A stretch of 64,000 nucleotides of DNA. It comes from Trifolium pratense (lineage: Eukaryota > Streptophyta > Magnoliopsida > Fabales > Fabaceae). This document shows positions 48,331-59,700 of the stretch, one piece after another. The stretch covers positions 29,696,251 through 29,760,250 of the forward strand of contig NC_060062.1 in the NCBI RefSeq assembly GCF_020283565.1, in the 5' to 3' direction. Below the pieces are notes generated by a model. That model made no database searches and was not told the origin of the DNA. It saw nothing but the letters and a program-made list of their open reading frames with translations. The position numbers and the translations under genes were made by a program. Within the stretch, counting starts at the first letter, position 1. Every line of letters begins with the position of its first letter.

Positions 48331-48371
48331 TCTCTTTAGTGGTACTAGTAGTGTATCATGTTCATACTGGT

Positions 48372-50616
48372 TAGGGGTGTGCAAAATATCTGGATATAAG
48401 GCCCAAACTCATAACTAGATCCTAGTCCATTTTTAAATATCTGGATTTTAGTATATGGTTATTAACCAAACCATTTTCATCTGGTCGGTTATGCACCCAA
48501 ATTTAATTTTCAGATTTGGTTTAAATTTGGTTTAAATCTGTTATGCCTTTTAAAATTAATTCACGCACAAAAACCACTCTAATTGGTCATTCACTCATTC
48601 ACGCACAAAATTCATTCACGCAAAGTCGCAATTCGCAAACAACATCATCACCATGTGCGTGATTCTGATATCTCCAAGCTCCAATTGAGCCCTAAACGAT
48701 GAACCCTAAATCCCAAATTCACGATGATCTCTCCAATTAAATCCTAATCAATGATGTTCTCTTCCAATCAAACCATGCTCATACTCTCCAATTGATTCCA
48801 ATTGCTCTAACCATGTATTCTTCCTTTCTCCATTCTTCACAATTCGTTAATTCAATGCTGAAGCAATTTTTCTGTGATGTTAATGTCAAGTTGCTGCTTC
48901 TGTAACTTCGGTGACTCTATAAGAGAATCGTTGTATCGAGGCATGGGAGTTGGATTTTTGGTTCTTTGTTTCTTATTAGGAAATGGAGGCATGCTTACTA
49001 TTGGTTTGTTGACAGAGTGGGTGACAAACTCTATGTAACTTTGATGGTAAAGTTAAATAGTTTTCACAGAAATTGAACTCCTAATTAAGGTGATTATGCA
49101 TGTGGCAGATCCTGAATTGTTATGTAGATTACAGAGCTATTGTGATGTGAGAATAAGATCATATGTAACTGTTTGCTGCAGAATTGAGTTTTTCATTTGC
49201 TGTAATGTTTTTGTTCATTGAACAATTTGTATCAACTCTTCGCAGAGTATAGTGGTGTGGGGCAAAGTTCCCAAAGTGGTTCACAATTGAGTTTAGGTGA
49301 TAAGGAAGATCGTTATAGTTACAATCGGTTTTTACAGTCCACTGGTTCGTCCTCTGCTCAAACTGATTTGCAAAAGTACCTCGAGGAATCTATAGAAACT
49401 CAGTTTTCCGATGACTTTGATATTTTAAAATGGTGGAAGGAAAACTCCAGCCGTCTTCCAATCCTTGCAAAGATGGCAAAAGACTTGTTTGCCATACTGA
49501 TATCCACGGTACCATCTGAGTCTACTTTTAGTCTTGGAGGACGGGTGATTCACACCTAAAATGGTGGAAGCTCTTATTTGTAGTTATAGCTGCATTAAAG
49601 GATCGCGTAAATCGTCAATAATCGATTCACTTATAATCGAGGACTACAAGGAACTTGAGAAATTAGAGCAAGGTATGATGATATCACTTATTGCTGCATT
49701 AAAGTTATGATTTGTTAGATTATAAGTTGGTTATTAATAAGTTTTATTTTTGTTTTTTCTATAGAAGTAGCTGCTATGAAAGTTGGTGATGCTTGTTCAG
49801 CCTCGGTTGCTCTCGATGAAGATTGACAAGTGTGATGCTTATTCAGCCCCGGCTGCTATGAAGTAGCTTTTTTTTTCTATAGAAATAGCTGCTATGAAAG
49901 TCTGTTTTTTCTATAGAATACATGAGACATATCTTTGGTATAGGTTACATATTGTTTGGTATATTGGAATTTGGACAAAGAATTCTTAGACAGAGATGGT
50001 AGACTAATTTGGTTTGCTTATGTATTGAACTAAAGGTTATAGTTACGTATCGAGCCAATGGGCCGTTGAATTTTGTCATGAGAACATATTTGGAACATAT
50101 ACTGATTACACAGCAGTATGATTTGGAGCATTGTTTCATGCTTGTTTATGACTTTATGTGATTATGGCTTATGCTTGTGTCTTGGGGTGTGGATTTGTTA
50201 CTTGTAGTTAGAACAAAGTTCAACACTAAGATGATTATGATTTTACAGTTGTGATTTGGGTTTTTTTTGAAAATTTGGTCTTAAATATCCTTCAATTATA
50301 TATATTAAAAGGATATTTTTTTGCAAAATTTGTTTTTTTTTTTGTTGCAAAAATTGGTTTTTTTCTTCAAAATTTGGTCTTAAAATCCGGTTTTGAAAGA
50401 GAAATATCCGGTTATTAATCCGGTTTCAAAAATAACCAATTTAAAATTGGATTTAAAAAATTACCCGCTTTTAAACCGGTTTTATAAAATCATCCGGTTA
50501 TGTATCCGTATCCAGATTTATGACCGGTTATATAACTGGTTTATAAAAAAAATATGGTTATGGTTATGTTTGGATATGGTTTGGTTTGTCAAAATATCCG
50601 ACCATGCACACCCCTA
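48372..50616 (+). mobile_element. hAT (Ac-like) transposon, internal deletion derivative
   Basis: The ends are TAGGGGTGTGCAAAATATC and the inverted GATATTTTG-type end closing CACACCCCTA. tactggt occurs at 48365-48371 and 50615-50621, so an 8-bp duplication is likely but its border is off by one or two bases. Subterminal regions carry many TATCCGGTTAT-like motifs on the right. It keeps only the C-terminal part of the transposase. Confidence 0.82.
49218..49680 (+). pseudogene. hAT transposase C-terminal dimerisation domain remnant
   Basis: The frame from 49218 holds the hAT-C signature: DILKWWKENSSRLPILAKMA followed by VPSESTFSLGGR. It stops at 49557-49559. A downstream frame (MVEALICSYS..IKGSR) continues the family motif after a small deletion and frameshift. 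The BED finger and catalytic core are absent, so no active transposase is made. A full Ac-like transposase is about 650-800 residues. Confidence 0.88.
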
Positions 50617-50621
50617 CTGGT

Positions 50622-52262
50622 ATTAGATTTGTAGGTTTTGTGAGATTTTACACTTTTATGTATGTAAAGGTGTGACTCCAAGCTTTAGATATAGATAATA
50701 TCTGAACCTGCTTCTACTTAAGTTCTACTGGGAGTTTCTTACTTTTCATATTCATCTGGGGTGGTATAAAAAACAACATTCTTATTATTCATGCTAATTC
50801 CAGATTGAATGTTGATCTTTGTATAAATTTTTGGTAAGATAATTGGTTGGGTGCTCCCTTAGCTAAGAACAATAACATGATAAAAAGAATTTTGTCTAAC
50901 TGTGTGCACAAATAAAATGGTCTTGCACCATGTACAATGTCTTTTTTACTATCAGATTAATAAATTACATCTTGTTTAATTAGATTTATTGGTGAAAACT
51001 AACTTGTGTATTATGTGCACTAGTCTGAGTTATGCGTTACTATAAATAAAGATAGGTCAAATACATCCTCCAATCCTTTAAGTTACTCAGTTCCAACATA
51101 TAAGGGAAAATTGGTCGTTAATGTATTTAACCCAAATTTACTAATTTTCTCTTATATTTTGGGATGGACGGGCTAGATGTTTATAACTAATTAGTCCTTC
51201 AAGTTTTTCTTGTAATAAAATTGTCCTTTTAAGTCATTAAATTTGTTGACCATAAAATGGTTTCTTTTTTTTCCCCTCTTTTCCTCAAGTCATTAAATGT
51301 GTCCTTTTTTAACATAGCTTAGTTGTTGGGAATATTGTATACAATATGCGTGGATCGGGGTTTGAACCCCCCGATACACCCACTTATTCATTTTATAAGG
51401 TGAAATTCTAACTATTATCCTATTTGACAAAAAAAAGAAGAAGGCATTACGTGGTCATTTAATGTTGAGGTGACGGTCCAAAAAATTACTTACACACATT
51501 GCCGCCTAGTTTTTTGTTGTGTTGAAATTTTTGTGCAACATTTAAAAAACGTAGCCATTTGTTTGAAATAATGCAACGATGTAAAATCGTTCCCATAAGT
51601 CTTTTAGGGGATGGTTGTCAGGTATTGCCAAAGATATATGTTAAAGGTGCTTGAAAATCGTTCACAGAAATATTTTAGGGAAATTTGTTAGGCGTTGCAT
51701 ATATTGTTTTGGAAACAATTGTAAAACGCCGCCTGATCCATTTTTAGGCAACAATTTACACGAGTTCTTTAAAAAAGTCTTCCCAGAGACCAAAAATGTT
51801 GCGGAGAAAGTATCATGATAATGAATCAAATAATCAATTGATTTGGTTTCAATCCAAAAATAGATAACACACCTATGAACTCCAATTTTGAGAACGGTGA
51901 ATTTGGATCGGTCAACTCAACATTAAATGGCCATTTTAGCACCTTGTAGTAGAGTTAGATGAAAAGAGGACAACGATGCAAGCATTTTAATGACTTTTTT
52001 AAAGAAAACAAACTTAATTCATATCATTAATAAATAAAATATCAATCTCAAACACATGATAACTAACTCAATAATTTTTTGTTCTTGTAAGAGAGTGAAC
52101 AACCAAATTAATTCGTCGTCTAACAAAATTAACCTCGAAGTTGAAAACTAACCAATGCCAGTCTTGGGCAGGTGCAACCAAACTTATAGGTTCGAGTCTC
52201 CAAAATTTTGGGGTTTCATATTTTACATAGTTCAATTCATTTGTTACTTGTTAAAAGATTTG
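50622..52262. other. Intergenic stretch with one SINE
   Basis: Apart from the SINE near 51311-51438, I see no gene. A B-box-like ggttcgagtctcc at about 52190 could belong to another old SINE, but no A box or tail is convincing. Confidence 0.4.
51311..51438 (+). mobile_element. tRNA-derived SINE
   Basis: A-box-like TAGCTTAGTTGTTGG at about 51316 is followed 40 bp later by the palindromic B box GGGGTTTGAACCCC (51357-51370). The 3' end is TTTGAC plus an A8 tail at about 51438. No clear target duplication was found. The spacing fits an internal Pol III promoter. Confidence 0.7.
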
Positions 52263-52270
52263 TTTTGAAC

Positions 52271-52844
52271 TATGAAGCTCGGACTCTGACACGGACACCG
52301 CGACACAACACGGACACGTACACCGCGACACCACTAAAATAAAAAGAATAGGACACCGACACCGCTACATATTTATAAAACATATAAATTGAGAATCAAA
52401 ATATATACATCTAAATCTAATTTGAACAAATTATTTTTTTAAAAAAGTTTTAAAACAAAATATGATAATATTTTACCTTTATTTATCCATCTACGATAAA
52501 AAAAACTTAAAATATTGTAATCAAAATGTAATGTCTTCAATCCTTCATTGATCAATATTGTTGTTTCGACACATCTTTAACTCTTGTAGATATGTCTGAT
52601 ATGTGCCTAAGGAGAATATAAGCAAAGAAAAAATTATTATTTTTGGGACACTTTTCCGACACGTGTGTCTTAGAGGTGTCGGACACCGATCAAATGAGTG
52701 TTAAAGTAAAGGAACAGTTGAATTTTTCCGACACCGATATGAGTTATCCGACACGCGTCATACGAGTGTCATACGAGTGTCGGATACCGACACGTGTCGG
52801 ACACCGTGACACGCCTAATCATAAAGGTGTCGGTGCTTCACAGA
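52271..52844. mobile_element. Unclassified MITE-like element rich in GTGTCGGACACC
   Basis: An 8-bp direct repeat, ttttgaac, lies at 52263-52270 and 52845-52852. The ends are TATGAAGC and GCTTCACAGA. Both subterminal parts carry many GACACGG/CCGACAC motifs in both orientations. 8-bp duplications suggest hAT, but the TIR is short. It is non-coding. Confidence 0.65.
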
Positions 52845-52852
52845 TTTTGAAC

Positions 52853-53544
52853 AATAAAGTTCGTTCCATACAATAAAAGCACTAAAAATAATTATTTTTA
52901 TGTTATTGATGTTATTATTTGAATTTTTTTGTTATCAAGAATCCATATTAAATATCTGAGCAATACCACCAAAAAAAAAAAACTTAAACGATTAATTAGT
53001 TTAATTTTTTTTAAAGAATTACAAACATCTTTGGCCAAAAAGATAGTATTACTCCCTCCGTACCACAATATATATCACTTTGAGGAAAAAAATTGTATCA
53101 CAATGTCGCTTTATATTACCAATGAAAGTATGAAACATTAAATGCTATTTTTCCTATTCAACCTTTCTGATCATCAGGTTAGATTAGATACCTTAACTAT
53201 TTATTACTCTAACTTTTTTCAATTCTTCAATATTAATTTTTTCATACCATAAATAAAGAACAATTTTATAAATCAACTCATAATCACTCTTTTTTTTCCA
53301 TACAACATTAAATTATCTTTGTAAAAGTGTCTAACATTCTAGGATCTTTTGAGTATCCAAACGCACGTGAGTCATGAGTAATCAAAATTGGAACTTCAAA
53401 ATGAATTAACTCTAGTGTGATTCGAAAGAATAGGACAAATGCATCCACCCCCAATCCAATCCAATAGTTAACAACCTTGCTCATTCACAGCAACACTACA
53501 ATTAATTTCCATGCACAGACACAGCTAACAAACACCAATCAGAA
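52853..53544. other. Intergenic sequence with a Stowaway end
   Basis: tactccctccgtaccacaat at about 53050 matches a Stowaway left end, but no right end is present, so it is a one-ended relic. Nothing else was recognised. Confidence 0.4.
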
Positions 53545-53789
53545 TACCAATTGACACCTTTCTTCTTTTCATTTTCCCAAACTTGTAACAAACTCCATCG
53601 CAAGGACATTTCCGTCTTCTCAGATACTCTTCAAGATTCACTAACTTCTTCCTTTTCAAGTTTCTTCTCTCAAAACAAATATCAAAACTCACTCACTCGT
53701 TCACTCACACACTCTCTCTCTAATTCTCATTCTTCTCATCAAAGATTCAAAAACCGTTATAGAGAGAGAAAACAGTTACAGAGAGAGAA
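53545..53789 (+). promoter_or_regulatory. Proximal 5' region of the ABCG31-like gene
   Basis: This is a C/T-rich leader with TCACTCAC and CTCTCTCT tracts (53690-53720) followed by AGAGAGAGAAA just before ATG 53790. It is probably 5' UTR. No TATA box is assigned. Confidence 0.35.
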
Positions 53790-56700
53790 ATGGCAGCTTC
53801 TGATGGAAGTGAATATTTCGAAATAGGATCCGTCGGAAGCGAGAGTTTTGCTTTTACGAGAGCTTCCAACGCCGATACGTTGGAGGAAGATGAACAAGAG
53901 CTTCATTGGGCGGCGCTTTCACGTTTACCGTCTCAGAAACGAATCAACTACGCTGTCCTCCGTGCTTCTTCCACCAATCGTCAACCGACGCCGGAAAACG
54001 CCGATAAATTAGTCGACGTTAGAAAATTGAATCGGTTCCACCGTGAACTCGTCGTTAAAAAAGCACTCGCTACAAATGATCAAGATAATTACGCTCTTCT
54101 TTCCGCCGTTAAAGAACGTCTCAATAGGTTAGGTTCTTTCACTTTCTATTATAGTTTCTGTTTTCTAATTTTCTTTTTCATAGTTAAAATTTATAGATCT
54201 GAGTTGTTACTTTTCGTTACAATAGGGCTGGAATTGAGGTACCGAAGATTGAAGTTAGGTATACGAATTTGAACGTTAGTGCCGATGTTCTAATCGGTTC
54301 ACGAGCTTTACCAACTTTGTTCAATTACACTCGTGATGCATTAGAGGTTAATTTTTGTATTTATTTAATTTCAATTTTGTTTTGCTTTGTTTTTAATTTG
54401 TGATCTGTGATGAGTGATGCATGTGTGTGTGTGAATGTGGTTGTGATTGTGGCTACGTTATGGTTTTGAATGAACGCAGGGTATTCTAACGAATTTGAGG
54501 TTATTTCGACCTAAACGGCATTCACTTACTATTTTGGACAATGTTAGTGGCGTCATCAAACCAGGAAGGTAATTATTCCTGATTTCCTTCTTCTTGTGAT
54601 TCCATCGGTGGCTAGTTATTGTTATTGCGATTGTTACGCAACTAAACTCGTGATTTTATGATTTTATAGGAAGTTTCTAATTCAGCTGTTTATTCTCTTT
54701 TACTTTCTCTTTTTGGCCATTTGACAGTTGTTTTGTTTTTATGTGGTTGATGATATTTGTTGTTGGTGCAATGTGATAATGATATTTATCATGGGTAGGG
54801 TTGGGAATAGGCCAGGCGGTTTACAGGCGCCTTCGGTCTGGCTGTGTAAGCCTGGCTTGACCTGTTTATTAAAAATGTCAGATTTAGGCTTTGAAAAAAG
54901 TCTGTTTACATAAATAGGTCAGACTCATGCTTCTAAAAAAATCTACAAAGCCTGATAGGCCGGCCTATTTATATTTAATTATTATTATTTATATTTTTTT
55001 TGCCAAAGAAAAAATATATTATTATTTAATTATATTTGTTATTTTATTAACTTTTAATTATTGTGCTAATCATTTTATTAGCTTTTTCTTAATGTTGAAG
55101 AAATTATAAAAATTAAAATGTGAAATAGGCTTTTAAGGCCTGTTTAGCCTATTTAAAAATACTATATAGAGACTTACAGACTTTTAAATAGGCTACAAGG
55201 TCAGGTCAGACTTTAAAAAGGCTCAGGCCTGTTCCCAACCCTAATCACGGGTAAACTGGTTAATTAATTTGACAAGTTCAAAAATTTCATGTGTCTACTA
55301 CATCGGATTTGGATTTCTATCTACATGCACTTTCACGATCTATTCAATCACAATTGTTGATTTGAATTTGGACGGTTAAGATTATACATTAGTTATAACA
55401 CGGTTAAACAATCTCACTCATCGATTTAAAGCGAACGATTGACAACAAGAATTGCTTCACGCAGTTAAATTTTCAATGAATCTAAAATGTAAAAAAATAA
55501 TAATTTATATTTTTTTGAAAACTTGGTATCAGACCAATTTCACCGCCCACTTGCGGGGCTCATTTAAAGCCAAAGTTTTTTTTTTTTGCTCTGTATAGAC
55601 TTAGCCCACCGAAATTGGCACAAAAAGAAATTGAACCTGAGACCTTGAGAGGAACGTATATTCCAGGGACCAAAGCCAACACCATTAGATCAACCCCACG
55701 TGTCTTTAATAATAATTTATATTAAAGACTAGAGTGAGTATTAAAGAGGTTGAACTTGAAATTCTCTACTTTTTTTCCATTTTAAGTTCAGAAATTTCAA
55801 GTGGCAGATACAATCTATATATTTAAGACCAAAATATATATGTGATAATAGACGGAGATATACTTAATTAAATAGATATCTATACACAGTACACACAGTT
55901 TCATATAGTATTTAATTATGATAGTTAATTTGATATCAAACTGTTCAAATTATATATTAATTTTAACATAATTAAATAATATGGAAAATGTTAACATGTG
56001 CATCAAGGCACATGTTAAGAATACAAATGTAGTAATATTCTCTTGTAACTTGTGCATTATACTTTTTAAACATTAAATTTTTTTATGTTATTAAATGCAT
56101 ATTTCTATTTTTAGATACCTTAACATGTGCCCTTGATGCACATGTTAACATGACCCTTAAATAATTTCAGTCATTGATCTAAATCAGACGGCCGAGAGTA
56201 GTACATGGCCTCAAGTCCAATTCATGTGATAACTGGGTAGCTTGCATTTTGTTATGCAGGATGACGTTGCTACTTGGACCTCCAGGTTCGGGAAAATCTT
56301 CTTTACTGATGGCTCTCGCGGGAAAGCTTGATAATAACTTGAAGGTGCTGTCACTGTTTCTTTGTCTTTTCTATGATAGTTCTTTGGTTTTGTATTGAAT
56401 AAAATTTGTCCGTTAATTTTATCTTTACTTTTATAGTATAAATAAATAAATGGTCTTGCTAAACAGTGCCCTAAACAGTGCCCCGAGGCACTCTTTAAGC
56501 ATTCTATATAAGAAAATAATTTATTTAAAATGTTAAACATTTCAATTCCCAATGGGTTGACTTCACTAATTTCCATAAAATTTTAACAAAAACTTACTAT
56601 TTAAGATGCTTAAAGAGTGCTCGGGGGCACTATTTAGCATTTTTCATAAATAAATACCCCGATAATTGTAAGACTTTCGTAAAAACAATTTAATTAACAA

Positions 56701-59700
56701 ACATAAGAGTTAAGACCGATATTTATCTGTCTCATGTTTTCCGAAAGAAATAGAGTTTGATTACTATTTTCACATTATAAAAAAAAATTACTACTAAAGT
56801 TTCAAGTGTATACAAGCATTTATGAAGGTAGTCTCTTTACCCATTAAGAAATGATGGATGGTAATATAAGTTAAAGTGTATTTAGACCATTGAGACACGG
56901 TTGACGTGAATACCAGTATTAGTACCACTCTCTTTAAACATACTATTTAACATACATTTTTTAATCGAGTTAAATTCATGTGAGATGCAATATTTTATGT
57001 GACATCTATTTACAAATCAAAGTATTAGCATAGTCTTACTAACTTCTTGTTAAAATATCATTCATTGAAACAATTTCTCATACAAAACTCAATGAAAAGT
57101 TATCATAAGAAATTCAATGAAAAGAAATAGTAGTCTATAAAATTCAATTATTTTTTATTACATAGAAAAAATTAAGTGGAGTATTAATTCTTAATTTATG
57201 TGTAACTAGTTTGTGTCAAAAACATCTGTGTAGTGTACCTTTGCGTATAATGAGTCCGGGAGTCAGCACAAAAGAAATGATGCATTAGTTTGTCTAAAAA
57301 TTTGTTCTAGTGCTTGCATCTTGGAGGTTGCTGGTTTTGTGGTCTAGCATTCTAATTAGCTATGTTGGAGTTGCTTTTGTGAGCCTTGATAAGTGGAGAT
57401 ATTTTTAGACGGTCACGTGATCAAGTAAATAGCATTTGGTCATACTCACAAAAAGTAAAATAAATATTTTAAAAAATAATTAAATAACATTTATTTTTAT
57501 TTTTTTGACAAAAAAATAACATTTATTTTTCAAATTATTAAATGATATAATAATTTTTGTGAGTTTGACCAAATATAATTTATTTGATCACGTGCCTATT
57601 TAAGAAAAATCCTGGATAGGTGTTAGTATAAGGGGGTGCTTCTGGTGTTCAGTGTTTTGTTTTTCTTTTTTGTAATCTGCTTCAGCAGGAATTGTATCTC
57701 TTCTTTCCTCCTTGGTGCTCCTGTACCTAGGAAGGATTTATCAATAATATATATTTTATTTATTTAGAAAAAGACTAATTCAATTTATCGTTAGTGTGAA
57801 AATTATATAATCTCTTCTTCATACAATCATTGCCATACTTGCTTATTCACACAATTTATGAAAATATTATAAAGTATAGTAGATTTATCATCATCCTGAA
57901 ATATATAGATTAAAACATAGATTAATTAGAAATTATTGAAAAATTAATTAATATTATGTTAAAAATTAAGAGTAGCATGTCTCAAATAGATTACTTGGTT
58001 TCAAAGAATTTATGAAAAACAAAAAAAATTAAGTATCTAACACCATTCAAATATTTCTTTTGGCAAGGGACATGATTGAAATTTACAACTAAATAAAAAA
58101 GGTTGGTTAAGAGTTGTTGAAAAAACATGAGGAAAAAAATAGAGAGGATCTATTTTCTTCCTATTATTTTCTGACTTGGCTTCCATCGCTACTATGTTTG
58201 TAACTCTTTGACCCTTTACCTTAAAAAGAAGTGATTTTATGATTTTTTTTTCATGTCAGAATATTGAAAGAAGAAGGGAGTATATATTTTTTGTTCAATA
58301 TTTGGAGAGTAAAAAATAATTCGTGTAGAATTAATTTTGATATGATCGGTTCTTTTAGGTTATTTTAGAGTAGAATTAATTATGCTTTAAAGAATTCATT
58401 TTTGCATGCAAATTTAATATTCAACTCATTTTTATATTATTAAAATTGTGACATAAATTACATTAATTTCAACTTAATTTTAACCAAAATTAATTTTACG
58501 ATGCTAAAATTTTCTCACCACAAAATCCAACGGACATTGATAAATATTAGATAAATTCTGACTATATCTACACTAAAAAACCAAAACTCACAATAAATTT
58601 TTATATGAAATTATAATTTCTCTTTTATTTATATTTCTCCTGTCACAGTTATAAGCCAAAATTAATTTTTGCCTATAAGTTTAGTTAAAATAGTACTTTT
58701 TTAGTGATTCAAATTCAACTCAATTACTGGCCTAATTGAACCATGATTCTCAGTTGCTTGGATTTTCTGTCCCAACACTAAAATATTGATTTGGGGTCCA
58801 TTTCTTTCGGGGTGTGTGAGTGATTAGGTGCAAATCCCTATTCTCTAGGTGTGATCATACAGTTGAAATTGTTTTGCCCTTCTTAATCAGAAAATCAGAG
58901 ATGTATTGTTATGGGATGGGATTTAGGAGTCTACATTGCGGGTTTTAGTTGTTTCTTTGTAATTCTGGTTCTCCATTCAGGTAACACTTTTCCAAATCAT
59001 AAGCCATTGTGAAATGCCAACAATCTACTAAAACCCAAGTTGATATGAGAATGTGTGTATCTCTTACCTAGTATATTTTTACTGTTTTTCCTCCTTACAG
59101 AAAACTGGTAGTATAACATACAACGGCCATGAGATAGATGAGTTTTATGTTAGAAGGACTTCTGCATATATTAGCCAAACAGATAATCACATTCCTGAAT
59201 TGACTGTAAGAGAAACTCTGGACTTTGGTGCTAGATGTCAAGGTGCAGAAGAAGGTTTTGCTGGTATACTTCTAAAGAAGGATTTAATATATATTTTCTA
59301 CCAATTCAAAGTGCATTTAAGAAAGTTCAGTTACTGCTGTATTCCCTTTTCTTTTAATCTTTCAACTTTTTTCTACAGCATATACGAAAGATCTGGCTCG
59401 CCTTGAGAATGAAAAGAACATACGGCCTAGTCCAGAAATTGACGCATTTATGAAGGTTATATCATCTTAAATGTGTAGTATTGTATGTATGATAGAAGTA
59501 TTCATGCCTTCCCTAATATTATCTTGTGTAAACTATTAACTCAACAGGCATCCTCTGTCGGCGGTAAAAAGCACAGTGTGAACACTGATTATATTTTGAA
59601 GGTTCTTGGTCTCGATATATGTTCGGATACAATAGTTGGTAATGATATGGTCAGGGGAGTCTCTGGGGGCCAAAGAAAAAGAGTTACGACAGGTTTCTCG

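Noticed and set aside
56211..56576. A 121-residue - strand ORF
   Set aside because: It overlaps ABCG31-like exon 4 and a MITE; codon use and context give no support.
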